Below are positions 10,301 through 17,530 of a DNA stretch of 64,000 nt, in pieces. Both the position numbers and the translations under genes were made by a program. The stretch covers positions 1-64,000 of the forward strand of contig NZ_UXAV01000045.1 of the NCBI RefSeq assembly GCF_900609045.1. The letters are read 5' to 3'. Source of the DNA: Filibacter tadaridae (lineage in GTDB: Bacteria > Bacillota > Bacilli > Bacillales_A > Planococcaceae). Every line of letters starts with the position of its first letter. Positions within the stretch are counted from its first letter, which is position 1. The notes beneath the pieces were generated by a model. That model ran no database searches and was not told the origin of the DNA. It was given only the letters and a program-made list of their open reading frames with translations.

Positions 10301-10478
10301 TACAATCGGAGCATTGATTCCTTTAGCTATCGGTGCGGAAGGTAGCGGACTGATTTCCAAAGGACTCGGCGTTACTGTCATCGGTGGTTTGACAAGCTCA
10401 ACATTACTCACACTTATCTTCGTTCCAATTGTCTATGAGTTTTTAGGAAAGTTCCGTAAAAAGAATAAAAAAGCTTAA
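7386..10478 (+). CDS. swrC: RND multidrug/surfactin-resistance exporter (SwrC/YerP-like)
   Basis: Proton-driven inner-membrane exporter of the AcrB superfamily, about 1030 residues. The N-terminus (INFVMKNKLAVWLVTL), the ETIPDITIP and YPGATPDQV segments and the SYQNASSLQIEYDFGTDMK stretch closely resemble B. subtilis SwrC, which exports surfactin. There is one N-terminal membrane helix, a large outer loop, a six-helix bundle, and the repeat of this plan. The proton-relay Asp pair of helix 4 is D416-D417 (RVIDDSI). I chose ATG 7386 because GGAGG at 7376-7380 sits 5 bp upstream; an ATG-like start at 7353 lacks a ribosome site. A strong terminator follows. Confidence 0.9.
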   Translation: MNSIINFVMKNKLAVWLVTLIITAAGIYSGSKMNLETIPDITIPIVSVTTVYPGATPDQVVNELSEPLEKAVKSLNGVTSVSSTSYQNASSLQIEYDFGTDMKQAEEDVNEALKNVTLPENAMDPTVGRISINAFPILALSVSDSKADLEELTVKVQDSLVPELEGIEGISSVAVSGQQIEEVILTFDKEKLAANNLDEETVKQLVKGSDVTMPLGLIQFDEDEQSVVVDGNITTVEDLKNILIPVMPTATPGLTTPPAGLGSSAPQMSTVKLGELATIEHIGKAESISRMNGKEAIAVQVVKSQNANTVTVVNNVNELMTQFEKENDGVKISTTLDQGEPIQQSVDTMVSKALFGALFAIIIIMLFLRNFKSTLISIVSIPMSLLIAVIFLKQMDITLNMMTLGAMTVAIARVIDDSIVVVENIFRRMSLSTEKLKGKDLVREATKEMFKPIMSSTLVTIAVFLPIALVSGMVGELFMPFALTIVFALLASLIVAITIVPMLAHSLFKKQLYSNTGSHIEKPSKMAAAYRNFLNWTLNHKFITSIISIVLLVGSLFLAPVIGVSFLPDEEQKMMYITYTPEPGETLDTVNSTVESAEEYLLDLKDVEVVQASVGGENPMAPGASNGALMFVTFDSDTTEFTKVKEKTIVELQKIPAKGEWKSQDFSTSGSSNTVSYYVYGNNLKDIEPVVEDIEKIMIDNKDLKNAKTSLTRKYKEYTLVADQEKLTQYGLTAAQVGMVLYPNNQQEVLTKIVEDDKTIEVLINEEKKEHKTIDDLLKEKVQSPLGMEIAISELVDIQEGTTSDTISRKDGKLFASVSAEITTKDVAKASTAIQKKVDELDVPSNVKVNTAGVTEDITEAFTQLGLAMLAAIAIVYLILVITFGGGLAPLAILFSLPFTVIGALVGLWIAGETISVSAMIGLLMLIGIVVTNAIVLIDRVINKEKEGLTTRDAILEAGSTRLRPILMTALATIGALIPLAIGAEGSGLISKGLGVTVIGGLTSSTLLTLIFVPIVYEFLGKFRKKNKKA

Positions 10479-10495
10479 CTTTTAACACAATTAAT

Positions 10496-10540
10496 AAACT
10501 CGCCCTTGTCAATCGTTTCAAGATTGACAAGGGCGAGTTT
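10496..10540. terminator. Bidirectional terminator after swrC
   Basis: Perfect 19-bp inverted repeat (10496-10514 with 10522-10540) with a 7-nt loop, an A-rich left flank and a T-run on the right. It serves swrC and possibly the convergent gene at 10585. Confidence 0.9.
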
Positions 10541-10584
10541 TTTGTTTTTCAATATCTAGTAAAAAAGAAACTATTCAAGCCGCC

Positions 10585-11013
10585 TCACAACAACTGCTTA
10601 TCAATTTCTCCATTGTCACTATTCCCAAACAAGCTTGTCAATTTCAGTTTTGCTTTATCCTTCATATCATCATCAATATATGCAATGACTTTATAAACGG
10701 CAGCTACTATGACACTGGCATCGTCAGCTAGTCCCACTACCGGTATGAAGTCGGGAATAAGATCTATCGGGAGAATGAGGTAACTAAGTGCACCGATAAT
10801 TATCATCTTCGAAGACTTCGGAACCGCTGGATTTTTGGCTGTATAATAGAGAAGCAAACTATAATATACGGTCTGTTCCCCTGCCTGTTTGCCATATTTC
10901 TTCACTTTATCCCAAAACCGTTCGTCTGAATAATGATTGTCCGTATTTTGCAAGTCAGATTCCGGATCAACGTGTTTCAATTCAACTTCATACTCATCTT
11001 TCTTTTTCAGCAT
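10585..11013 (-). CDS. YkvA-family (DUF1232) small membrane protein
   Basis: About 142 residues. The DUF1232 signature is clear near residues 71-105: IGALSYLILPIDLIPDFIPV followed by GLADDASV, with two hydrophobic segments on either side. Its molecular function is not established. The start at 11013 is chosen because AAAAGGGAG lies 5-6 bp upstream. Further in-frame codons upstream have no ribosome site. Confidence 0.8.
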   Translation of the reverse strand: MLKKKDEYEVELKHVDPESDLQNTDNHYSDERFWDKVKKYGKQAGEQTVYYSLLLYYTAKNPAVPKSSKMIIIGALSYLILPIDLIPDFIPVVGLADDASVIVAAVYKVIAYIDDDMKDKAKLKLTSLFGNSDNGEIDKQLL

Positions 11014-11205
11014 ATGGATGTCTCCCTTTTCAACATTCTTTACATTAATAGTACACATTACAACCTGAGTTGTCATTTGTCAGCTATGAAAATCCTTACT
11101 ACATCCGGTAGTCGAGTTGATTTCTCTCAAATTGTTCGCCTCTTCTTTCCCCTATCATCCAAGCATACACTATACCATTCTGCTTTTTTAGAAAGGATGG
11201 AGTCT

Positions 11206-11820
11206 ATGGATTTTCCTGTTTCAATTGTTACTAAAAAACTGCCCCATGCTTCACCAAACGTCAACGTGTATTACCCCACCGTTATGCACCTACAGGACTT
11301 TACTGTCCAAAGGAAAATCAACCACGCTATTATTTCGACGTTAAATGAAATTCTTATCGAACAGAACTTTTATGATACCAACCTTGTAGAACTGCAAGCA
11401 TACTATGAACTGAAAACGAATCAGCGGGGCATTCTCAGTTTGAATCTTATCGTCTATTCTTTTACGGGCGGTGCACATGGTATGACGATTATCAAATCGC
11501 TAACATTCGATGTGAAAACCGGAAAACAATATGACCTGAAAGACTTATTCAAACCAGGCAGCGATTATCAAAAAAAACTATCGTCCATTATTCGCAAACG
11601 TATTACAGATTGGAAAACCATTTTGTTAGATCCGCCATTCAAAGGAATCCGTAGCGACCAGAACTTTTATATCGCGGATACATCAATCGTCATCTATTTC
11701 CAGCTTTACGAAATCGCTCCCTATTCATCAGGTTTTCCATATTTCCCAATTCCAATTCTTGATATCGCCGATATCGTCAGATCCAATGGCCCACTTGAGC
11801 GCATGATGTCATTTACGTGA
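11206..11820 (+). CDS. DUF3298/DUF4163-type protein (RsiV C-terminal-like)
   Basis: About 204 residues. It resembles the extracellular domain of RsiV-type anti-sigma factors: YYELKTNQRGILSLNLIVYSFTGGAHG at about 65-91 (the SYTGGAHG family signature), then LTFDVKTGKQYDLKDLF at about 97-113. There is no signal peptide or membrane anchor, so it may be cytoplasmic, or the anchored part is missing. Start ATG 11206 follows AAAGGA at 11192-11197. An in-frame ATG at 11197 overlaps that ribosome site and is less likely. It is monocistronic with its own terminator. Confidence 0.7.
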   Translation: MDFPVSIVTKKLPHASPNVNVYYPTVMHLQDFTVQRKINHAIISTLNEILIEQNFYDTNLVELQAYYELKTNQRGILSLNLIVYSFTGGAHGMTIIKSLTFDVKTGKQYDLKDLFKPGSDYQKKLSSIIRKRITDWKTILLDPPFKGIRSDQNFYIADTSIVIYFQLYEIAPYSSGFPYFPIPILDIADIVRSNGPLERMMSFT

Positions 11821-11851
11821 TTCATTCAATACTTTCCTGTTGGACCTCAGT

Positions 11852-11899
11852 AAAAAGCGAGTCACTGAAACTTCTTTCCGTTTCAGTGACTTGCTTTTT
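11852..11899. terminator. Terminator after the DUF3298-type gene
   Basis: Twenty-bp inverted repeat (11852-11871 with 11880-11899), one G-U pair, with an A-tract and a T-tract at the outer ends. Confidence 0.85.
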
Positions 11900-11942
11900 C
11901 ACTTCCAACAAATCGGAGCAACTAATTTCAATCGCCCACACG

Positions 11943-11970
11943 TTGACATCCTTTCTCATTGTTCTATTCT
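11943..11970 (+). promoter_or_regulatory. Sigma-A-type promoter for the phosphatase pair
   Basis: -35 TTGACA at 11943-11948 and -10 TATTCT at 11965-11970 with a 16-bp spacer, about 70 bp upstream of the GTG start at 12037. Confidence 0.6.
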
Positions 11971-12036
11971 ATTTACATTACTTTACTGTTGATGTAGCTT
12001 AGATACATAGGATACTGTATTGAAAGGTGGAATTCG

Positions 12037-12747
12037 GTGGATAGAATACTTGTCATAAGTGACATACATGGCGAACTGGACCTATTTGAACGCTTATTGA
12101 AAGCGGTACACTACGATCCAGCAAAGGACCAGCTAATTCTACTGGGAGATTACGTAGATCGCGGCATCAACGCAAAAGCCGTACTAGATAAAGTCATCCA
12201 GTTAAAAGGACAAGGCGCCGTCGTTTTAAAAGGTAACCACGAAGATATGATGATCAAATCACTGACAATGGATGACGAACGGGCTTGGGGAAATTGGACA
12301 GGCCGCAACGGTGGCAATAAAACCTTGGAAAGTTACGGATTCAAAGAAAAGGACTTTATAATCCCTGAAGATGAAGCTTTTATAAAGCCTTCACTTTACT
12401 CTGCAACATTAAATGGCCATCTTCAATTCATCCAAACCCTTGATCACTTCATGGAGTGGGACGATTACATTTTCGTTCACGCAGGTGTAGATCCAACAAC
12501 CCCAATTGGCGAAACGGATCCATACGTCCTTATGTGGATTAGAGAAGACTTTTATAAAAATTATAAGGGGAATAAAATAGTTGTTTTCGGACATACGCCA
12601 ACAAAAATTCTTCATGGAAGCGCCGATAATCATGCTGTGTACTTCGGCAAGAATAATATCATCGGTATCGATGGGGCTGCGGTATATGGCGGACAATTAA
12701 ATTGTTTGGAATTACCTAATGGTGTCGTTCATTCTGTAAGGAAATAG
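12037..12747 (+). CDS. PPP-type serine/threonine metallophosphatase
   Basis: A 236-residue calcineurin-like phosphatase of the bacterial PPP group (PrpE/lambda phosphatase type). The metal-binding motifs are in order: SDIHG (D9, H11), GDYVDRG at 37-43, GNHED at 66-70, then FVHAG near 147 and FGHTPT near 187. Start is GTG at 12037 with AAAGGTGG at 12024-12031. It lies 45 bp upstream of a dual-specificity phosphatase on the same strand, with no terminator between, so the two are probably co-transcribed. Confidence 0.85.
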   Translation: MDRILVISDIHGELDLFERLLKAVHYDPAKDQLILLGDYVDRGINAKAVLDKVIQLKGQGAVVLKGNHEDMMIKSLTMDDERAWGNWTGRNGGNKTLESYGFKEKDFIIPEDEAFIKPSLYSATLNGHLQFIQTLDHFMEWDDYIFVHAGVDPTTPIGETDPYVLMWIREDFYKNYKGNKIVVFGHTPTKILHGSADNHAVYFGKNNIIGIDGAAVYGGQLNCLELPNGVVHSVRK

Positions 12748-12792
12748 TACATAGAAGCAATGCTGTACAGACTAGGAAAGAGGTGTTTGTTT

Positions 12793-13218
12793 ATGGAAGA
12801 GAAAAGTTATCAAGAACTGATTCCAGGTAGAATATTCATTGGTGGAATCGATGCAATCGGCGAACTACTTACCAACGAAGAAATCGATGCTATTTATGAT
12901 TTACGAGCAGAAGTGAAGGGTCCTCTATCAAGCGCTATAAGCGTACACCAACCCCTTGTTGACGATGCCGAACAGCAAGACGCATCTATCAAAGCCGCAG
13001 TAAATGAAGTGATTAGTGCCTACACATCGGGCAAGAATGTCTATTTTCACTGCAATACTGGACGCGGACGTGCTGGGACTATTGCAACCGCAACACTGTT
13101 GGAACTTGGATTAGCAAATTCCGTAAATGAAGCAGAGCAAAAGGCACAAGAGATACGCCCACAGATTAATGTCAAACCACAATTCAAGGAAGCCTTAAAA
13201 AGACTATACGAAGCATAA
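12793..13218 (+). CDS. Dual-specificity/tyrosine phosphatase-like protein
   Basis: About 141 residues. The cysteine-phosphatase P-loop HCNTGRGRAGT lies at 86-96 (C87, R93), matching HCxxGxxR, and an upstream Asp-rich segment (LVDDAEQQD) could supply the general acid. No signal peptide, so cytoplasmic. Start ATG 12793 follows AAAGAGGTG at 12777-12785; a longer reading from 12760 has no ribosome site. It is the second gene of a two-phosphatase unit, ended by the terminator at 13228-13263. Targets are not evident from sequence. Confidence 0.8.
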   Translation: MEEKSYQELIPGRIFIGGIDAIGELLTNEEIDAIYDLRAEVKGPLSSAISVHQPLVDDAEQQDASIKAAVNEVISAYTSGKNVYFHCNTGRGRAGTIATATLLELGLANSVNEAEQKAQEIRPQINVKPQFKEALKRLYEA

Positions 13219-13227
13219 TACAGCAAC

Positions 13228-13263
13228 AAAGCCGGGTCTCCAGAACACTGGAAAACCGGCTTT
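13228..13263. terminator. Terminator between convergent phosphatase and MFS genes
   Basis: Outer stem AAAGCCGG/CCGGCTTT and inner stem TCCAG/CTGGA, then a T-run on the plus strand. Confidence 0.8.
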
Positions 13264-13284
13264 TATTTATATTCGGAACCTTTA

Positions 13285-14463
13285 TCACTCTACAGTAATA
13301 GCCCGCTTGTTTTTTCTCCCAACAAATAAATAAATCAGTAATACAACAACTATCAATGCCGCAGAAAGCAAGTAAACATTTTGGTAACCGTAATAGACAG
13401 CTACAAGCCCTAATACATAAGATCCTGTCGCAATGCCAAAATCAAAGAAAGTGAAAAATGTCGCAGTCGCATAGCCACTTCGTTCATGTGACGTCGACTG
13501 AATCGCCAGCGTTTGTAAGCAAGGAACAAGTGCCCCATACCCAAGACCGATAAACACACCAGCAACAAGGAATAACCACGCTGTATCCATAAATGCCAAT
13601 AGAACAAGACCAATAATAAAGAAAATCATGCCCGGTATCAAAATGAAGATTGGTCCTTTTTCATCAAAAACCTTCCCGGTAAACGGTCTTGTAACCAGCA
13701 TAGCCACTGCATAAACGACGAAGAAAATACTTGCAAGTGCTAACAAATTCTTTTCCTTCGCATAGATTGATAAAAAAGATAAGACGCTCGCATACGAAAA
13801 GGCGATTAAACTACTCAACATCGCAACCGGCAATGCCTTTTTCTCAAAAAGATCATTCAATGAAAACTTACTCTTTTTCAAGGCCGGCACTTGCACAAAA
13901 TCCTTCGGTATAGTTAATGAAGCAAGTGCACCTATTACCATTAAAACGCTCATTACAATAAACAACGTTTGAAACGAATACGATTGAATAATGAATAAGG
14001 CAATGAATGGTCCGATAACAACCGCTAAATTTGTAGACATTACAAAATAACCAAGGCCCGCACCTCGTCGCGTGGGCGGGACATTATCAGCGGCAAGTGC
14101 CCCTGCAGCCGTCGTTACAATACTGAACCAAATTCCCTGAACGAACCGAAGGATCAATAGACTTTGAAAAGGTTCGATGAAATAATATAGGATTGTACAA
14201 AGTAAATAGAACACTAAGCCAATCCATAACATTTTACGCTTCCCTACGAGTTCCAGTACTTTCCCCGTGAACGGTCGAACTACAATTGCCGATAGTAAGA
14301 ATATCGTCATTAATAGTCCAGCTTCTTCGTCTGTCCGGCTCAATACATCTTTCGCATAAAGCGGTAAAGTGGAAACTAATCCATAAAATATGATAAAAAC
14401 AGATAAATTCGTTAAAAATAAACTGATAAAAGCTTTTGTCCAAATTGGTTCTTTTGTAGTCAA
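13285..14463 (-). CDS. MFS drug-type transporter
   Basis: A 392-residue major facilitator protein with twelve predicted hydrophobic segments. Motif A-like loops are visible: RPFTGKVLELVGKRK after helix 2 (about 62-76) and the duplicate RPFTGKVFDEKG after helix 8. Motif C-like glycine-rich helices are present in between. It lies 4 bp downstream of a MarR-family gene on the same strand, which suggests a regulator-pump operon controlled from the promoter at 14911-14939. Substrate cannot be told from sequence. It ends at the terminator shared with the phosphatase pair. Confidence 0.85.
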   Translation of the reverse strand: MTTKEPIWTKAFISLFLTNLSVFIIFYGLVSTLPLYAKDVLSRTDEEAGLLMTIFLLSAIVVRPFTGKVLELVGKRKMLWIGLVFYLLCTILYYFIEPFQSLLILRFVQGIWFSIVTTAAGALAADNVPPTRRGAGLGYFVMSTNLAVVIGPFIALFIIQSYSFQTLFIVMSVLMVIGALASLTIPKDFVQVPALKKSKFSLNDLFEKKALPVAMLSSLIAFSYASVLSFLSIYAKEKNLLALASIFFVVYAVAMLVTRPFTGKVFDEKGPIFILIPGMIFFIIGLVLLAFMDTAWLFLVAGVFIGLGYGALVPCLQTLAIQSTSHERSGYATATFFTFFDFGIATGSYVLGLVAVYYGYQNVYLLSAALIVVVLLIYLFVGRKNKRAITVE

Positions 14464-14467
14464 ACTA

Positions 14468-14875
14468 TCAGGACCTTTCTTTATTCGTTTTTTTCAACAA
14501 CGACATTAAAAGCGATTGCTCTTCTGCCGTCAGGCTCTCTAAAAATCGATTTTCGAACTGGATAACCGACTCTTTAACTTTTGGAAGTTCAGCTTTTGCC
14601 ATTCGGGATAGACTGACAACTTTTTCACGACGATCCTTCCCTTCACGCGTTTTCAACCAACCTAACTCTTCCAATCGATTAACCGTCCGCGTAACTGTAG
14701 GTGCTTCTACATTTAAATACTTCCATATTTGTGTTAATGTCATCTCATCCTGTTGTTGAATACAAAATAAAACAGTCCATTGCGCTGCAAATAAATCATG
14801 GTTTTTCAACGCATGGTTCAATTCCCTATTTAAAAATCGAGTCTTCTGAAAAAGTTCATGAAATAATGGATTCAA
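14468..14875 (-). CDS. MarR-family transcriptional regulator
   Basis: About 135 residues with a winged helix at about 52-95 (LTQIWKYLNVEAPTVTRTVN, then the RREKVVSLS wing). It is the first gene of an operon with the MFS pump at 13285. I prefer the TTG start at 14875, because AGAGGTGA lies 6 bp upstream. The GTG at 14884 would be inside that ribosome site. The palindrome TTACCTAGCTAACTAA at 14896-14911 overlaps the -10 box and is the likely autoregulatory operator. Confidence 0.8.
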   Translation of the reverse strand: MNPLFHELFQKTRFLNRELNHALKNHDLFAAQWTVLFCIQQQDEMTLTQIWKYLNVEAPTVTRTVNRLEELGWLKTREGKDRREKVVSLSRMAKAELPKVKESVIQFENRFLESLTAEEQSLLMSLLKKTNKERS

Positions 14876-14895
14876 TTTTTTCACCTCTTTATTAA

Positions 14896-14939
14896 TTACC
14901 TAGCTAACTAATTATACTTCGCGTGACGAAATTTGTAAA
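14896..14939 (-). promoter_or_regulatory. marR-MFS promoter with overlapping palindromic operator
   Basis: -35 TTTACA (14934-14939), 17-bp spacer, -10 TATAAT (14911-14916). The imperfect palindrome TTACCTAGCTAACTAA at 14896-14911 is centred on AGCT just downstream of the -10 box. Confidence 0.7.
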
Positions 14940-15069
14940 CTGATGCAACAATCCCAAAGATCCGATTTTATCTCTATTTTGACGATGAGGCTAAATGCGA
15001 TGAAAAGCCGATCTTATTTGGTATCATAAATTAAGATGGTACACGAAAATACAGAAACGAGGCGTTTTT

Positions 15070-15276
15070 ATGGAGACGAAAAAGAATATGATTTGTGACA
15101 TCGATACTGGAATCTGCGGACCTGCCGGTGAAGGTACAACGCAGTTTATCGATTTGTCGGCGCCGCAAAAGAAAGTGAAAATTACGGATGCAGATTCATC
15201 GAAAGACTACATTGCGGTACAACAAGAAGTGGCGTCGGAGGAAGTCAAAAGAACTGAAAACAAAAGTGATTATTGA
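15070..15276 (+). CDS. Small unknown protein with a C-X6-C N-terminal motif
   Basis: A 68-residue hydrophilic protein. The N-terminus carries MICDIDTGICGPAGEG (residues 7-22) with Cys9 and Cys16, and the C-terminus is Lys/Glu-rich and probably disordered. No signal peptide. The ribosome site GAGGCG lies about 6-7 bp before the ATG. The two-cysteine motif might bind metal or form a disulphide, but I do not recognise the family. It stands alone and ends at a strong terminator. Confidence 0.6.
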   Translation: METKKNMICDIDTGICGPAGEGTTQFIDLSAPQKKVKITDADSSKDYIAVQQEVASEEVKRTENKSDY

Positions 15277-15330
15277 TAAAAACACGAGTAGCTTAATCGA
15301 CTATACGTATCCAAAATTTCTACAGTATAC

Positions 15331-15370
15331 AAAATGCCCGCTAATCCATAAAAGGATTAGCGGGCATTTT
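15331..15370. terminator. Bidirectional terminator
   Basis: Perfect 17-bp inverted repeat (15331-15347 with 15354-15370) between the convergent genes at 15070 and 15389. Confidence 0.9.
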
Positions 15371-15388
15371 CCCTCTTCATCATTAACT

Positions 15389-16597
15389 TCATGCAGCAGT
15401 CATTTTTTGATCACGCGGTAATGCTAAACCCACAAGCCCGATAATCGGAAGAAATGACACGACAACCATCGTCGGTAAAACACCGATACTATCCATCAAC
15501 GCACCGATAACTACGGCGCCAATAGCCCCCATGCCAAATGCAAGTCCTACTGTTAGACCTGCCATCGTACCAATTTTGCTCGGTACAAGTTCTTGCGCAT
15601 AAACGACCGTAACTGAAAAACTTAGCATGATAAAAAATCCGATGAACACCAATAGAATAATGGCTGCCCAAAACGGAACATGTGGCAATAGTAAACAGAG
15701 CGGAATCGGCAAAGCGAGTGATAAAACAATAACGTTTTTCCTACCGATTCGATCCGCCATAGGTCCACCGAAAAATGTCCCCACTGCTCCTAAGGCGAGA
15801 AAGATAAATATGACCAAAAGTCCTTCCTTCTCCGTAAAGCCATACATATTAATAAGATGAAACACGTAAAAGCTTGTAATACTGGTCACGTAAAAAGAAC
15901 GGGCAAAGATAATAACTAGCAGTAGACCAAGCGCTATGCCAACCTGTCTTTTCGTTAAATCCCCAAGCGAAGAAAGCAGCACTTTTTTCCGGCTATTCAA
16001 CTTCTCCTGTTCAAGTTGCTTCTTATACCAAGCTGATATTTTTGTCAAAATAAAGACAGCAAGCGCAGCAACCACTATGAAAATAGCCGCACCTTTTTGT
16101 CCTAATGGAACCAATATGAATGCACTGATTAACGGAGCGAGTGCTTGACCTGTATTTCCGCCGACTTGGTAAATGGATTGAGAAAGACCCCTTTTTGAAC
16201 CAGCCGCCATAAAGGAGACCCGAGATCCTTCAGGGTGAAATACTGCTGAACCGAATCCAAGTAACATAACCGATACGAGAATCATCCAATATTCTGGTGC
16301 AAATGCAAGGCCCGCTATCCCAACAAGGGAGAACATCATACCGAACGGCAACGCATACGGTTTTGGTTTACGGTCACTTAAATAGCCTACAACGGGTTGC
16401 AAGACAGAGGCAACCATATTAAGACAAAAGAGAATTAGCCCTAGTTGTGTGAAAGTAAGTCCTCTTTCCACTTTTAGGACGGGAAAAATTGCAGGAATAA
16501 CGGCCTGTAGTGAATCATTCAGTAAATGTACGCCGCCAATTGCAAACATAATCGGGTACACAGGATTTCCTAAAATAGAATCTTTTTTTGTAGTCAT
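15389..16597 (-). CDS. Fosmidomycin-resistance (Fsr)-type MFS transporter
   Basis: A 402-residue twelve-helix MFS exporter. The N-terminal GGVHLLNDSLQAVIPAIFP (about 21-39), the YLSDRKPKP loop and the FGSAVFHPEGSR segment at about 116-127 are characteristic of the Fsr branch, which exports fosmidomycin in E. coli. The second half has the motif A-like GGPMADRIGRKN loop. It is monocistronic. Whether it exports a drug or a natural metabolite here is unknown. Confidence 0.8.
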   Translation of the reverse strand: MTTKKDSILGNPVYPIMFAIGGVHLLNDSLQAVIPAIFPVLKVERGLTFTQLGLILFCLNMVASVLQPVVGYLSDRKPKPYALPFGMMFSLVGIAGLAFAPEYWMILVSVMLLGFGSAVFHPEGSRVSFMAAGSKRGLSQSIYQVGGNTGQALAPLISAFILVPLGQKGAAIFIVVAALAVFILTKISAWYKKQLEQEKLNSRKKVLLSSLGDLTKRQVGIALGLLLVIIFARSFYVTSITSFYVFHLINMYGFTEKEGLLVIFIFLALGAVGTFFGGPMADRIGRKNVIVLSLALPIPLCLLLPHVPFWAAIILLVFIGFFIMLSFSVTVVYAQELVPSKIGTMAGLTVGLAFGMGAIGAVVIGALMDSIGVLPTMVVVSFLPIIGLVGLALPRDQKMTAA

Positions 16598-16692
16598 CTA
16601 CCGTCAACACACTTTCTATAATCGAAATAATTGCCATAATCCAGTATAACGCAACTTTTGGATAATTGGGCGTATATTCGATTAATGCGTGC

Positions 16693-17298
16693 TTAATGTG
16701 TCAATTCCTTACTGAGTTCTGGTGCAGTTGAAACAATTATACTCGTTGTAATCCCACTCAATAATACAGTTGTTAACGAGATAGATAAAAATACAGATTC
16801 AAGCATTAAACTTCCAATCGTCACGATAACTACATCGACTAAAAAGATTGCGATGCCCGCATTCATACGCAACTTCCTAGCAATCATTTGAGAGAATAAA
16901 TCAATCCCCCCGATACTAATGTCCCGACGAAGCATAATGCCAGCCCCAGCTCCGATTATTATCCCTCCAAATGCAGCACCGAATAGCGGAGAAACCCCTA
17001 ACCCGCCACCCAACTTATGTAATGGATATAACAAGTCGATGATCAATGAGGAGAACAACATACCGTGAATACCATTATAAAAAAACGAACGATAGAAGAA
17101 CCAGGCCATTATGAAGATTGGAATGCTCAAAAGTAGAAAAGTCAGCCCAACTTTAACGTCCAGCATATAATGGAAAATCAGGCTAACACCAACAGCACCG
17201 CCTTCCAATAATCCAAATGGGACAAGAAATAAATTCACACCAATTGCAATTAGCAAACTACCTATTAATATTGTCAATGACTTCTCTAAGAACTGCAC
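16693..17298 (-). CDS. YitT/YczE-family membrane protein, short form
   Basis: A 201-residue protein with five or six hydrophobic helices matching the YitT membrane domain (IGVNLFLVPFGLLEGGAVG at about 18-36; FGAAFGGIIIGAGAGIMLRR at about 106-125; GGIDLFSQ). Typical YitT proteins are about 280-290 residues and carry a cytosolic DUF2179 domain after the membrane part. That domain is absent and the frame closes cleanly with a stop. Function of the family is not established. A 17-bp inverted repeat (ATACTT/AAGTAT, 17318-17334) lies upstream. Confidence 0.75.
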   Translation of the reverse strand: MQFLEKSLTILIGSLLIAIGVNLFLVPFGLLEGGAVGVSLIFHYMLDVKVGLTFLLLSIPIFIMAWFFYRSFFYNGIHGMLFSSLIIDLLYPLHKLGGGLGVSPLFGAAFGGIIIGAGAGIMLRRDISIGGIDLFSQMIARKLRMNAGIAIFLVDVVIVTIGSLMLESVFLSISLTTVLLSGITTSIIVSTAPELSKELTH

Positions 17299-17317
17299 GG
17301 AATCCCACCTACCCTAG

Positions 17318-17334
17318 ATACTTTCTAGAAGTAT
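17318..17334. promoter_or_regulatory. Inverted repeat upstream of the YitT-like gene
   Basis: ATACTT and AAGTAT arms with a 5-bp centre. A TATACT -10-like box on the minus strand overlaps its right arm (17330-17335), but no -35 box is convincing. Confidence 0.35.
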
Positions 17335-17483
17335 ATGATTGTCCCGTACGTTTCTTTACTATTTGCTTGTCTTTTCCTACAATTTAATACAATCTAGAAA
17401 TATTCAGCCGCTAAATGGTTGTTTGTTTATTGCATATGCATTAGATCGATTCATCACTTTTACGGTTACATATAAAAAAAGGA

Positions 17484-17520
17484 AAACGCCTCCCCCACTT
17501 TTCAGGTGGAAAAGGCGTTT
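17484..17520 (-). terminator. Terminator after the symporter gene
   Basis: AAACGCCT/AGGCGTTT stem with an inner CCAC/GTGG pair, followed on the minus strand by a T-rich tract. Confidence 0.8.
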
Positions 17521-17530
17521 CACTCATTTA

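Noticed and set aside
9887-10411. 174-residue minus-strand ORF inside swrC
   Set aside because: Antisense shadow of the second transmembrane bundle.
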